A stretch of DNA of 52,842 bases from an uncultured Muribaculaceae bacterium (GCA_910587925.1 CAJUOC010000018.1:1-52842), one strand, 5' to 3'. Positions 17,027 through 25,540 are shown, counted from the stretch's first letter. Made by a program: numbers and translations. Notes: generated by a model from the letters alone, not told the origin.

Positions 17027-18180
17027 AGGGCATCACCGTAGGCTACGACGGCAAGCGCGCCGTCGAGAATATGACCGGCCTGGGCAACTACAGCCGCGTG
17101 GTGGTCGGCACCATGAGCGCGCTGTATCCCGACAACCGCTACATACTCATGGCCCCGCGCCTGCGCGACAATCCCCGCCTGGAGCCGCTGCTCATGCGCG
17201 GCAACATCGAGGTGCACACCCCCGCCGGCGCCCTGGCGCGCCGCATGGGCGCCGTATGGCGCTCGGCCGGCATGGTGAGCGACATGGCCTCGCTGGGGCT
17301 CGACCTTTACCACGGCCTGAGCAACGAGCTGCCGCTCACGGCCGCGATGGCGCCGTGTCCCACCGTGGTCACCATACACGACCTCATATGGCGCCGCTCG
17401 CCACGCGACTATGCCGCCATTGACCGCCGGCTCTACGAGCTGAAGTACCGCCGCTCGGCGCGCGCCGCCACCCGCATCATCGCCATATCGGAGTGCACCC
17501 GCCGCGACATCGTGAGCGACTGGGGCATCGACCCCGGCAAAATCGACGTGATATACCAGGGCTGCGACCCGATATTCACCCGCCCGGTGACTTACGACGA
17601 CCGCGAGCGTGTGCACCGCGCCTACTCGCTGCCCGCCCGTTACATCATCACGGTGGGTACCGTGCAGCCCCGCAAAAACCAGCTGCTGGCCGTGCGGGCT
17701 CTCGAGGCCCTGCCCGCCGACGTGGAGCTGCTCATCGTGGGCGGCAGCGCCCGCGGATACGGCGAGGAAATCGATCGCTATGCCGCCTCGCGCGGCCTGG
17801 CCGGGCGCATACGCCGCCTCAGTGGCATACCCTTTGCCGACCTGCCGGCGCTATATGCGCTGGCCTCGCTGTCGAGCTATACCTCGCGCTACGAGGGCTT
17901 CGGCCTGCCGCTGGTGGAGTCGCTCTCGGTGGGCACGCCGGCCATAGCCTGCACCGGCTCGTGTCTGGAGGAGGCCGCCGGAGAGGGCGCCGTCTATGTC
18001 GACCCCGACGATGCGGCCGCCTATGCCCGGGCCGCCGGCGCCATCATCGCCCACACACATGTGCGCGACCGCCTCGCCGCCAAGGGGCGGCGGCATGTGT
18101 CGCGGTTTACACCCACAGCCCTGGCCGAGCAGACCATGCAGACCTACACCCGGGCAATACTTGATTTCAATCTAAAATGA
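17023..18180 (+). CDS. GT4-type glycosyltransferase
   Basis: 385 residues with two Rossmann domains (GT-B). The N-terminal half starts with GYDGKRAVENMTGLGNYSR, typical of family 4 (RfaB/mannosyltransferase-like) enzymes. The C-terminal domain carries VGTVQPRKNQ and the E-x7-E motif in YEGFGLPLVES. It is a retaining transferase using a nucleotide sugar; with manC nearby a GDP-mannose donor is plausible but unproven. ATGA overlaps join it to DUF2461 upstream and the epimerase downstream. Confidence 0.9.
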   Translation: MKGITVGYDGKRAVENMTGLGNYSRVVVGTMSALYPDNRYILMAPRLRDNPRLEPLLMRGNIEVHTPAGALARRMGAVWRSAGMVSDMASLGLDLYHGLSNELPLTAAMAPCPTVVTIHDLIWRRSPRDYAAIDRRLYELKYRRSARAATRIIAISECTRRDIVSDWGIDPGKIDVIYQGCDPIFTRPVTYDDRERVHRAYSLPARYIITVGTVQPRKNQLLAVRALEALPADVELLIVGGSARGYGEEIDRYAASRGLAGRIRRLSGIPFADLPALYALASLSSYTSRYEGFGLPLVESLSVGTPAIACTGSCLEEAAGEGAVYVDPDDAAAYARAAGAIIAHTHVRDRLAAKGRRHVSRFTPTALAEQTMQTYTRAILDFNLK

Positions 18181-19217
18181 ACAAGACAATACTTATCATC
18201 GGCGCCGGCGGATTTATCGGAGGATTCATAGCGGCTGAGGCCCTGCGCCGGGGCTACGACGTGTGGGCCGGTGTGCGCGAGTCGACTTCGCGCCGATACC
18301 TCGACGACCCGCGGCTTCACTTCGCCGTATTTGACTACGACGACCCCGAGGCCGTGCGCGCCACCCTGCACGACTGCGCTCCGGCCGCCGGCCGATGGGA
18401 CTATATCATATGGAACCTCGGCGCCACCAAGTGTGCCCGCTTCAGCGACTTCAACCTCATCAACTTCATGTACCCGCGCACCTTTGTCGAGCTGCTGCGC
18501 AGCGAGGACATGGTGCCCGAGCGCTTTCTGTACATGAGCTCGCTGAGCGCCGTCGGTCCCGCCGACGAGCGCGGATATACTCCCATCACCTCGGCCACCG
18601 TGCCCGACCCCAATACCCGCTACGGCCTGTCGAAAATCAAGACCGAGACATACCTGGAGACGCTGCCCGACTTCCCCTGGATCATCTTCCGCCCCACCGG
18701 CGTCTACGGCCCCCACGAGCAAGACTATCTGATGATGGTCAAGAGCATCGACAGCGGCTGGGACTTCGGGGTGGGCTACCGCCGGCAGCTGCTCACATTC
18801 ATATATGTCGAGGATCTGGTGACGGCCATGTTTCAGGCACTGGAGTCACCGGCCACCCTGCGCCGCAAGTATATCATCAGCGAAGACCGCGCCTACACCC
18901 AGGCGGAGTTTCGCCGGCTGGTGGCGCGGCTGCTGGGCCGGAAACTGGTGGTGCCGGTGCGCCTGCCGCTATGGGCAGTCTACGCCGCGTCGGCCGTCGC
19001 CGAGGAGATCGGCCGCGCGCGCCTCAAGGCATCGACCCTCAACCGCGACAAATACAAAATCATGAAGCAGCGCAACTGGTCGTGTGACATCTCCGACGCC
19101 CGCCGCGACTTCGGCTTCGCGCCCCGGTTTTCGCTCGAGGAGGGTATGCGGCGCACCGTCGAGGCGTATCTTGAGGCCAAGGCCGCCCGCAAGGCCGCGA
19201 AAGGAGGCCGGCGATGA
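18177..19217 (+). CDS. NAD-dependent epimerase/dehydratase (SDR family)
   Basis: 346 residues. An N-terminal Rossmann fold with GAGGFIG (9-15) and the extended-SDR catalytic pair Y149-x3-K153 (YGLSK) are both present, with a serine-rich MSSLSAVG stretch just before. Such enzymes modify nucleotide sugars or related substrates; the substrate cannot be read from sequence. It overlaps the glycosyltransferase by four bases and the small membrane protein by four bases. Confidence 0.9.
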   Translation: MNKTILIIGAGGFIGGFIAAEALRRGYDVWAGVRESTSRRYLDDPRLHFAVFDYDDPEAVRATLHDCAPAAGRWDYIIWNLGATKCARFSDFNLINFMYPRTFVELLRSEDMVPERFLYMSSLSAVGPADERGYTPITSATVPDPNTRYGLSKIKTETYLETLPDFPWIIFRPTGVYGPHEQDYLMMVKSIDSGWDFGVGYRRQLLTFIYVEDLVTAMFQALESPATLRRKYIISEDRAYTQAEFRRLVARLLGRKLVVPVRLPLWAVYAASAVAEEIGRARLKASTLNRDKYKIMKQRNWSCDISDARRDFGFAPRFSLEEGMRRTVEAYLEAKAARKAAKGGRR

Positions 19218-19480
19218 GCGCCGCCCCGCAGGGCGGGCGCGCGCCGGTGTGGTTTGTGCTGCTGCTGGTGGTGCTCTCGCTGCCGCTGTTCAGCTTCATA
19301 TACTTCATCGGCGCCACCGAGGAGGGCACCACGGCCCGCGCGCTGGCATGGATGTATCCCATCTATGTGGTGATGAGCGCCGTATGCGCCTATATATGCT
19401 ACCCCGACCGCCGCGAGCTCTCGTGGATACTGGTGGTGTTGCTTGGGGCGAGCGACGCCGGCATGTGGCTGCTCGTGTAG
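19214..19480 (+). CDS. Small three-helix membrane protein, unknown
   Basis: 88 residues with three hydrophobic segments (about 12-33, 43-62, 70-87). No family recognised. Its start overlaps the epimerase stop by four bases (ATGA), and it ends in an ordinary TAG. Confidence 0.7.
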   Translation: MSAAPQGGRAPVWFVLLLVVLSLPLFSFIYFIGATEEGTTARALAWMYPIYVVMSAVCAYICYPDRRELSWILVVLLGASDAGMWLLV

Positions 19481-19487
19481 CTTTTTC

Positions 19488-19518
19488 TTGCATTTCGTCC
19501 CGCGATGTATTATCTTAG
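19488..19518 (+). promoter_or_regulatory. Promoter of manC
   Basis: TTG (19488-19490), 20 bases, TATCTTAG (19511-19518), one base from TAnnTTTG. The ATG follows 19 bases later. Confidence 0.6.
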
Positions 19519-19536
19519 CGCAAAAGTTTCGACATC

Positions 19537-20625
19537 ATGGTAAATCAGCATAGATACTGCGTAATCATGTGCGGCGGCATCGGCAGCCGCTTCTGGCCCT
19601 ATAGCCGCACCGACAATCCCAAGCAATTTATCGACTTTCTCGGCACCGGCCGCTCCCTGCTTCAGATGAGCTACGACCGTGTGCTCTCCATAGTGCCGCG
19701 CGAAAACGTGATAGTGCTCACCAACGGCCGCTATGCCGAGCGTATCCGCGAGCAGCTGCCCGAGCTTGCCCCCGACCAGATACTCCTCGAGCCCGCCCGG
19801 CGTAATACCGCCCCCGCCATCGCCTGGGCCGCCTGGCACATCGCCGAGCGCGACCCCGAGGCATCGCTCATGGTGGCGCCCAGCGACCACCTCATCACCC
19901 GCGAGCGGCAGTTTGAGGAGGCCATACTGGCCGGATTTGATTTTGTCGAGCACGGCGACCGCCTGCTCACCCTCGGCATCACACCCACCCGCCCCGAGAC
20001 AGGCTACGGCTACATACAGGTCGGCCCCGCCGTCGAGGGCGATATCCACAAGGTGAAGACATTTACCGAGAAGCCCAATCTTGAGCTGGCCGAGACATTT
20101 GTGCGCACGGGCGAGTTTTTCTGGAACTCCGGCATCTTCCTCTGGCGCGCCTCCTCCATCATCGAGGCCCTGCGCCGCCATGCCCCCGACGTGAGCCGCG
20201 TCTTTGAGAGCGGCGAGGGCAGCTATGGCACCCCCGAGGCGGAGGCCGCGTTTATTGAGGCTAATTTCCCCTCCTGCATGGGCATCTCCATCGACTATGC
20301 CGTGATGGAGCGCGCCGACAATGTCTTTGTCGAGACAGTGAGCTTTGGCTGGAACGACCTCGGCACCTGGGGCTCGCTCTACGACATCTCGCCCAAAAAC
20401 CGCGATGGCAACGTCACCCAGGGCTGCCACGTGCTGGCCTACAACTCGCGCGGCAACATCTTTGCCGTGCGCGACCGCGAGCGGCTCATCGTCACCGACA
20501 GCCTCCACGACTACATCATCGCCGACTCCGGCGACGTGCTCCTCATCTGTCCCCGTGCCGAGGAGCAGCGCATCCGCCAGATGGTCAACGACGCCAAGGC
20601 CGGCTTCGGCGACCGCTACATCTGA
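19537..20625 (+). CDS. manC: Mannose-1-phosphate guanylyltransferase
   Basis: 362 residues, the short form lacking the isomerase domain. Nucleotidyltransferase signature CGGIGSRFWPYSR (about 12-24) is followed by NPKQF, and FTEKP (about 178) and FFWNSGIF (about 199) are family hallmarks. It makes GDP-mannose from GTP and mannose-1-phosphate, the donor for mannose and (after conversion) fucose in surface glycans. It has its own promoter just after the glycosyltransferase run. Its stop codon directly abuts an ATGCAT-rich repeat. Confidence 0.94.
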   Translation: MVNQHRYCVIMCGGIGSRFWPYSRTDNPKQFIDFLGTGRSLLQMSYDRVLSIVPRENVIVLTNGRYAERIREQLPELAPDQILLEPARRNTAPAIAWAAWHIAERDPEASLMVAPSDHLITRERQFEEAILAGFDFVEHGDRLLTLGITPTRPETGYGYIQVGPAVEGDIHKVKTFTEKPNLELAETFVRTGEFFWNSGIFLWRASSIIEALRRHAPDVSRVFESGEGSYGTPEAEAAFIEANFPSCMGISIDYAVMERADNVFVETVSFGWNDLGTWGSLYDISPKNRDGNVTQGCHVLAYNSRGNIFAVRDRERLIVTDSLHDYIIADSGDVLLICPRAEEQRIRQMVNDAKAGFGDRYI

Positions 20626-20738
20626 TTCATGATGCATAATGCATGATGCATAATGCCTCAACCATGCATTAGTCTGCGCAGGTTACAAACCTGCGCGGAC
20701 TAAAATCATGCATCATGCATCATGAATCGTGCATCATG
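20626..20738. repeat. Nested palindrome: ATGCAT arrays flanking a tagtctgcgc hairpin
   Basis: A 33-base palindrome (20670-20702) sits at the centre: 15-base arms tagtctgcgcaggtt and aacctgcgcggacta (one mismatch) around aca. The left flank (20626-20669, gatgcataatgcat type) is roughly the reverse complement of the right flank (20704-20738, atcatgcatcatg type), so the whole stretch can fold on itself. It begins at the base after the manC stop. Confidence 0.7.
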
Positions 20739-20751
20739 TTAATTATCCATA

Positions 20752-20774
20752 ACGAGCCGACGATGTCGGCTCGT
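20752..20774 (+). terminator. Terminator-like hairpin
   Basis: A perfect 10-base-pair stem acgagccgac/gtcggctcgt with a three-base loop, followed by cgttgttta. It would end manC transcription ahead of the sigma factor gene; the T tract is imperfect. The rest of 20775-20835 shows no clear promoter. Confidence 0.55.
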
Positions 20775-20835
20775 CGTTGTTTAGTCATAAAGGCCATTCC
20801 TATGATTCCCGGCCAGAAACCTAAAACCGACCTCT

Positions 20836-21339
20836 ATGACTCCTCAATCTTTCCGCGCCAAGCTCGTCGAGATACAAGACAATCTATATAGCTTTGCCTA
20901 TATGCTTACTTCCAACCGCGCCGATGCCGAAGACCTGCTCCAGGATACCACTCTCAAGATACTCGACAACGAGGATAAGTACCTCGACAACGTCAATTTC
21001 CGCGGATGGGTATTTACCATCATGCGCAATACTTTTATCAACGGATACCGCAAGGCCGTGCGCAACCCCACCACCAACGACACCAGCGACGACCTCTATC
21101 TGCTCAGCCTGCCCCGCGGTGCATCGGCAGAGACGCCCGAGGATGCGGTGGGCGCCGTCGAGATTGAGCGTATCATGGCATCTCTGCCCGACGACCTGCG
21201 CATACCATTCTCGATGCACGTGGCAGGGTACAAATATATTGAGATTGCGCAGACCACCGGCACCCCGATAGGCACCGTCAAGAGCCGCATCTACTTTGCG
21301 CGGCGCCGTCTGCAAGCCTTGCTCAAAGACTACCGCTAA
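20836..21339 (+). CDS. ECF-type RNA polymerase sigma factor
   Basis: 167 residues. Region 2 is clear (AYMLTSNRADAEDLLQDT, about 20-37, with the core-binding DAEDLLQDT) and region 4 ends in a helix-turn-helix (EIAQTTGTPIGTVKSRIYFAR, about 138-158). It should direct polymerase to a small regulon. No anti-sigma factor gene is adjacent, unlike many Bacteroidales ECF loci. Its last bases overlap the convergent metallo-beta-lactamase gene by four bases. Confidence 0.92.
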   Translation: MTPQSFRAKLVEIQDNLYSFAYMLTSNRADAEDLLQDTTLKILDNEDKYLDNVNFRGWVFTIMRNTFINGYRKAVRNPTTNDTSDDLYLLSLPRGASAETPEDAVGAVEIERIMASLPDDLRIPFSMHVAGYKYIEIAQTTGTPIGTVKSRIYFARRRLQALLKDYR

Positions 21340-22358
21340 AGACGGTAGAGGTCGGAGGCCTCGAAGCGGGGCAGGGTGTGGAGATATACCGCTCCCGCGG
21401 GCAGGTCGGCCGGGCAGTCGCGCACATCGATGCCGCGCGCCGCGAGGGCCGCGGCCACAGTCTCGCGTGCGATGCCGGGGGTATTGTTGTCCTGGCTCAG
21501 GTGGCACAGAAATATATGCCGCAGCGCCGGGGTGTGTATCTCGGCCAGGTATGCTGCCGTGGCGGTATTGTCCATATGGCCGCGCTCAGAGCGTATGCGG
21601 CTCTTGAGATACTCGGGGTAGCGGCCGGTGGCGAGCATGGCGGCGTCGTAGTTGGCCTCGATCATCAGGTCCGTGGCGCGGCGCATGTAGTAGTCGGCGC
21701 GCGGAGTCACCACACCCATGTCGGTGGCCACCACCAGGGTGGTGCGCCCGCAGGTGATGCTGTAGCCGGCATTGTCGGTGCCGTCGTGGCTGGTCTCGAA
21801 TGGCACCACGGTGAGCGGGCCGAAGCGGTACTCGTGTTCCTTATATATAGGCGCGTGGTAATCCTTGATGCGCCGCGACAGATTGTGGCGCCGCAGCAGG
21901 CCCTCGAGCGCGCGCGGCGTGGCGTAGAGGCGCATGTGGGGGTTGCGGCGCAGCAGGGCGTAGGAGTATCGCACGTGGTCGGCGTGGTCGTGGGTGAGCA
22001 GTATGCCGTGGATGGTGCTCATGTCGATGCCGCAGCGCAGCAGGCGCTCGGTCACGTAATTGTTGTCGACGCCGCCGTCGACCAGTATGCCGCAGTCGCC
22101 GGTGCCCACGTAAGAGCAGTTGCCAGAGCTGCCGCTGCCAAAGCTCATGTACATGAGGCGCGGGGAGCCGGCGGTGCCGGTATATCGCTCGTCGAGCACC
22201 ATGTCGTCTGATGCCGCGCAGGCGGTGGGTATGTCGGCGGCGTCGTCGCCGGCTCCGGCAGCCACGGCAAAGGGCGTGTCGTCGGGCGCCGGCGCCTCAA
22301 AGAGGCTCGGGAGGTCTTCGAGCGGGCGGCTCGAGCGGCGGTTGTATCGGCGCGACAT
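21336..22358 (-). CDS. MBL-fold metallohydrolase, YycJ/WalJ-like
   Basis: 340 residues from the ATG at 22358, which overlaps the stop of the upstream gene by one base (TGATG); a longer reading would run into that gene. The first 65 residues are a poorly conserved linker. The fold begins LMYMSFGSGSSGNCSYVG and the metal site HDHADH is at 123-128. SGSSGN near the N-terminus is typical of YycJ-type proteins, thought to act on nucleic acid. Translation is coupled to the RsmI-like gene. Confidence 0.85.
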   Translation of the reverse strand: MSRRYNRRSSRPLEDLPSLFEAPAPDDTPFAVAAGAGDDAADIPTACAASDDMVLDERYTGTAGSPRLMYMSFGSGSSGNCSYVGTGDCGILVDGGVDNNYVTERLLRCGIDMSTIHGILLTHDHADHVRYSYALLRRNPHMRLYATPRALEGLLRRHNLSRRIKDYHAPIYKEHEYRFGPLTVVPFETSHDGTDNAGYSITCGRTTLVVATDMGVVTPRADYYMRRATDLMIEANYDAAMLATGRYPEYLKSRIRSERGHMDNTATAAYLAEIHTPALRHIFLCHLSQDNNTPGIARETVAAALAARGIDVRDCPADLPAGAVYLHTLPRFEASDLYRL

Positions 22359-23074
22359 CAGGAGTACAGTAAGAATATGGTGGGACGGCGGGCGTAGTCG
22401 TACTGAGTGCGTGCCCACCGCGACAGCGGCGCGGTAACGATGCTCTCGGCCGGGCCGGTGATATCAGATGCCACACAGAGGAGCATATCGCCCGGGAGTG
22501 TGCGCGCGAGCTCGGCGATGAGGCGGTTGTTGCGGTACGGAGTCTCGATGAAAATCTGAGTGCGGCGCCGGCGTCGCACCTCGCGCTCCATCTCGCGCAT
22601 CGCGGCGGTGCGGGCCTGCGAGTCGACCGGCAGATAGCCCAGGAAGGTGAAGCTCTGGCCGTTGAATCCCGATGCCATCAGCGACATCAGTATGCTCGAC
22701 GGCCCCACCAGCGGCACCACACGGTATCCGCGGCGCTGGGCGGCGGCCACCAGGTCGGCGCCGGGGTCGGCGACAGCCGGGCATCCGGCCTCGCTGATCA
22801 CGCCCAAGTCGTGGCCGGCCTCCATGGGCGCGAGCAGGCTGTCGATTTCCGAGGCGGGAGTGTGCTCGTTGAGCTCGCGCAGGTCGAGGTCGTCAATCAC
22901 TATGTCGCGCGACACGGCCCGCAGGAAGCGGCGCGCCGAGCGCAGATTCTCCACCACGAAATGTCGTACACCGGTGAGCAGCTGCAAGTTTGGCGCGGGA
23001 AGCACCGTAGCGGGCGGCTCAGTAGACAGAGGTACGGGAAAGAGTAGCAGGCGTGGAGATTCTGATTGGGTCAT
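22358..23074 (-). CDS. RsmI-like SAM methyltransferase (tetrapyrrole methylase fold)
   Basis: 238 residues. The signature GVISEAGCPAVADPG lies at 91-105, with VPLVGPSS about 25 residues on. RsmI 2'-O-methylates C1402 of 16S rRNA. This protein is shorter and its N-terminus differs from standard RsmI, where the GDL/N motif would sit, so it may be the divergent Bacteroidetes paralogue rather than RsmI itself. Head of a two-gene unit with the metallo-hydrolase. Confidence 0.82.
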   Translation of the reverse strand: MTQSESPRLLLFPVPLSTEPPATVLPAPNLQLLTGVRHFVVENLRSARRFLRAVSRDIVIDDLDLRELNEHTPASEIDSLLAPMEAGHDLGVISEAGCPAVADPGADLVAAAQRRGYRVVPLVGPSSILMSLMASGFNGQSFTFLGYLPVDSQARTAAMREMEREVRRRRRTQIFIETPYRNNRLIAELARTLPGDMLLCVASDITGPAESIVTAPLSRWARTQYDYARRPTIFLLYS

Positions 23075-23082
23075 AGCTACGA

Positions 23083-23099
23083 CAAAATTAGCAAAATTA
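23083..23099 (-). promoter_or_regulatory. Tandem -7 elements before the RsmI-like gene
   Basis: On the minus strand TAATTTTG occurs twice, nine bases apart (23099-23092 and 23090-23083). The nearer one ends nine bases before the ATG, so its transcript would be nearly leaderless. No clear -33 element. Confidence 0.4.
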
Positions 23100-23150
23100 G
23101 GCGTCGGCCACTCACGACAGGCAGTGAAAAGTGCGGTTTTTACATAAATT

Positions 23151-23181
23151 TTTGCATATTTTAATAAATTGCGTACCTTTG
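23151..23181 (+). promoter_or_regulatory. Promoter of the beta-barrel protein gene
   Basis: TTTG (23151-23154), 19 bases, TACCTTTG (23174-23181): a close match to consensus. It leaves a leader of about 95 bases before the ATG at 23281. Confidence 0.8.
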
Positions 23182-23280
23182 CACCGCGATTCAGGCACAG
23201 CGGCCGCCCCGGCCGGGCCTGCTATTAACTTACGAAAAGATACAGTTTCAATCTTTTTTTATCAACACACAACATTCATT

Positions 23281-23835
23281 ATGAAAAAGATTTTTGCAAT
23301 CGCAGTTATGGCCGTTATGGCCGTCGCTGCTTCCGCTCAGCTCTACGTGGGCGGCTCTCTCGGCGCATGGCGCGATGCCAACAATAAGGAGCTCGACTGC
23401 GCAGTGACCCGCATCTCCATCATGCCCGAGGTAGGCTACAACCTCAGCGAGAAATGGGCTGTCGGCACCACCATCGGCTACGAGTACACCCACACCACCG
23501 AAGTAAACACCAACATCTTCCAGTTTAACCCCTACGCCCGCTACACCTTCGTGAAGTTTGGCCAGGTATCGCTCTTCTGCGACGGCACCGCCGGCTTCGG
23601 TCTCGGCAAGTCGAGCTGGGACGGTGGCGACAGCGACACCGCCTGCACCTGGGTGGTAGGCTTCAAGCCCGGTATCGCCCTCAACCTCAACGAGCACTGC
23701 AGCCTGGTGGCTCACTTCGGCCTGCTCGGCTACGAGGGTGCCAACGACGAGGCCAAGGCTTCCGGCTACAGCGACCAGTGGGGTCTCAACTTCTCGGGCA
23801 ACAACCTCTCCTTCGGCTTCTACTACACTTTCTAA
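23281..23835 (+). CDS. Small outer-membrane beta-barrel protein
   Basis: 184 residues. The start at 23281 (MKKIFAIAVMAVMAVAASA-Q) gives a strong signal peptide; the longer reading would include the promoter. The mature part has alternating strands (LYVGGSLGAW, VGYNLSEKWAVGTTIGYEY, FNPYARYTFVKFGQVSLFCDG) and ends in the aromatic F of YYTF, the usual last strand of OmpA/OmpX-like barrels. It is monocistronic with strong promoter and terminator, which suggests high expression. Confidence 0.88.
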   Translation: MKKIFAIAVMAVMAVAASAQLYVGGSLGAWRDANNKELDCAVTRISIMPEVGYNLSEKWAVGTTIGYEYTHTTEVNTNIFQFNPYARYTFVKFGQVSLFCDGTAGFGLGKSSWDGGDSDTACTWVVGFKPGIALNLNEHCSLVAHFGLLGYEGANDEAKASGYSDQWGLNFSGNNLSFGFYYTF

Positions 23836-23858
23836 AGAAAGCCCATACGGATATAGCG

Positions 23859-23894
23859 GCGCCGGCGTGCATCTGCACACCGGCGCTGTTTTTT
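23859..23894 (+). terminator. Terminator of the beta-barrel gene
   Basis: A 12-base stem (23859-23870 with 23875-23886, one C-A mismatch), loop atct, then a T-rich tract. Confidence 0.8.
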
Positions 23895-23923
23895 ATATAA
23901 AAACGCGCGAAAATCGTCCGAAA

Positions 23924-23955
23924 TTTGCGGGAATTAAAAAAATGCGCTATCTTTG
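23924..23955 (+). promoter_or_regulatory. Promoter of the tRNA-Glu / rpsT unit
   Basis: TTTG (23924-23927), 20 bases, TATCTTTG (23948-23955), a perfect consensus match just before the first tRNA-Glu. Confidence 0.8.
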
Positions 23956-23976
23956 CAGTCGCTTTAGCGCCCTGTC

Positions 23977-24051
23977 GGCCCATTCGTCTATCGGTTAGGA
24001 CGCAAGATTTTCATTCTTGAAAGAGCAGTTCGATTCTGCTATGGGCTACCA
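23977..24051 (+). tRNA. tRNA-Glu (UUC), copy 1
   Basis: The acceptor ggcccat/atgggct closes with one G-T pair. The anticodon loop tTTTCAT (caaga/tcttg stem) reads UUC. The T arm is agcag-ttcgatt-ctgct. This copy encodes its CCA end. It lies 28 bases before rpsT and shares its promoter. Confidence 0.95.
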
Positions 24052-24079
24052 AATATAAAACTAAACCATCAACTCCGAA

Positions 24080-24334
24080 ATGGCAAATCATAAGTCATCC
24101 TTAAAACGTATCCGCCAGACCGAGAGCCGCCGTCTGCGCAACCGTTACTACGCAAAGACTGCCCGTAACGCCGTGCGCTCGCTGCGCAAGCTCACCGACA
24201 AGGCTGCCGCCGAGGCCAAGCTCCGCACCGTAGCTGCCATGCTCGACCGCCTCGCTTCCAAGAAGGCTATCTCAAAAAACAAAGCCGCCAACCTCAAGAG
24301 CAAGCTCGCTCACCACATAGCCAAGCTCGCCTGA
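24080..24334 (+). CDS. rpsT: 30S ribosomal protein S20
   Basis: 84 residues, normal S20 length. It begins MANHKSSLKRIRQTESRRLRNR and is helical and very basic throughout. S20 binds 16S rRNA early in 30S assembly. It is bracketed by two identical tRNA-Glu genes and appears to be transcribed with both, so RNA processing at the tRNA ends would set the mRNA termini. Confidence 0.97.
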   Translation: MANHKSSLKRIRQTESRRLRNRYYAKTARNAVRSLRKLTDKAAAEAKLRTVAAMLDRLASKKAISKNKAANLKSKLAHHIAKLA

Positions 24335-24389
24335 TAGACAGGCCGAGCCTCGACGCACAGCGTTGGTTTTTTGAATTTTTGAGAGATTC

Positions 24390-24461
24390 GGCCCATTCGT
24401 CTATCGGTTAGGACGCAAGATTTTCATTCTTGAAAGAGCAGTTCGATTCTGCTATGGGCTA
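24390..24461 (+). tRNA. tRNA-Glu (UUC), copy 2
   Basis: Identical base for base to copy 1 over 72 bases. Discriminator A at 24461 is followed by CCG rather than CCA, so the CCA end is added after transcription. No separate promoter is visible; it probably lies on the rpsT transcript. Confidence 0.95.
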
Positions 24462-24463
24462 CC

Positions 24464-24489
24464 GCCCCGCCATCCGGCGGGGCTTTTTT
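24464..24489 (+). terminator. Terminator of the tRNA-Glu / rpsT unit
   Basis: A perfect 8-base-pair GC stem gccccgcc/ggcggggc with loop atcc and six T residues, two bases after the tRNA. Confidence 0.9.
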
Positions 24490-24561
24490 ATTGACGGTGG
24501 CCCCAACTTTTAAGCGCCACGCCGCGTTGTACACAATAAATCCCGCACATACATTACTGAC

Positions 24562-25395
24562 ATGAAACCCTACCTTCCCCTGGCAATCCTCGCGACAGCC
24601 GCTCTCGCCACCGGCTGCGCCCGCCAATCCGACTCCGGCTCCGCCGCCGGCACCACCGACACCCGCATCGAGCTGAAGACCCTCACCGGCTCATATACAT
24701 ACCGCCTCACCGGCTCTGCCGCCGACTTCATGCGCGACAGCGACATTACCTGCTTTGACTCGGCCGCCATCGTGATGCCCGAGAAGATTGCCGGCCGCGA
24801 CATCAAGCCCCTGCGCGACAGCATCCTGCGCCTGGCCTTTGACACTATAGCCTCCCCTGCCGACGCCATGCAGGCATACTTCAGGCGCGAGGCTGCCAAG
24901 AGCGGATATACCGCCGCGGCCATCCCCGCCTCTGCCGCCGCGGAGGCCTCTGCCGAGGGGCTGCTGCTCGTCGACGGCTCTGTGACAAGCCTCACTCCCG
25001 GCTGGCTCACATACTGCGTGACGACAGCCGTCAGTGAGCCCGGCGCCGCCCACGGCCTCACCACCCGCCGCTATCTCAACTACTCCATCACCGACGGCAG
25101 CCTCGTCACCCTCGGCACGCTCTTCACCCCCGCCGGCCTGGCCGCGCTGCCCGAGCTGATTGCCAAGCAGGCCCTGCGTATGCGTCCCGTGCTGGGCGAC
25201 ACCTCCATCGATGCCCTGCCCGCCGACGGCAACTTCCTGGTGGCGTCAGACGGCACCATCATCTTTGCCTACCAGCCCTATGAGGTGGCCAGCTACGCCC
25301 AGGGCGAGATACGCGTGCCCTTCTACCCCTACCAGCTCAGCGACCTGCTCACCCCCGCCGGCCTGCGCCTCTTCCATCTCGACGGCACCCTCTGA
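24562..25395 (+). CDS. DUF3298 domain lipoprotein
   Basis: 277 residues. A lipoprotein signal peptide ends in LATGC (Cys19). The C-terminal half carries the DUF3298 pattern: a strand-rich block with RRYLNYSITDGSLVTLGTLF and, near the end, GTIIFAYQPYEVASYAQG followed by VPFYPYQLSDLL. In RsiV-type proteins this domain binds lysozyme; in Bacteroidales lipoproteins the role is unknown. It is monocistronic. Confidence 0.88.
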   Translation: MKPYLPLAILATAALATGCARQSDSGSAAGTTDTRIELKTLTGSYTYRLTGSAADFMRDSDITCFDSAAIVMPEKIAGRDIKPLRDSILRLAFDTIASPADAMQAYFRREAAKSGYTAAAIPASAAAEASAEGLLLVDGSVTSLTPGWLTYCVTTAVSEPGAAHGLTTRRYLNYSITDGSLVTLGTLFTPAGLAALPELIAKQALRMRPVLGDTSIDALPADGNFLVASDGTIIFAYQPYEVASYAQGEIRVPFYPYQLSDLLTPAGLRLFHLDGTL

Positions 25396-25484
25396 CCTAT
25401 ATCAGCCTGCGTAGCAGGCGACAGGCAGCAGGCACGTGCAAGGCGACCGTCTCAGCGCGTGTACAAAAGCCACCATATTGCTGA

Positions 25485-25529
25485 AGCTGCGTAGCTGCGA
25501 CACTTCCGAAGAGTCGCAGCTACGCAGCT
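25485..25529. repeat. Perfect 17-base-pair hairpin
   Basis: Arms 25485-25501 and 25513-25529 (core gctgcgtagctgcgac) are exact reverse complements around an 11-base loop. It has no T tract, lies 90 bases after the lipoprotein gene and 12 bases before the 181-base element. Confidence 0.75.
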
Positions 25530-25540
25530 CAGTTTACATT

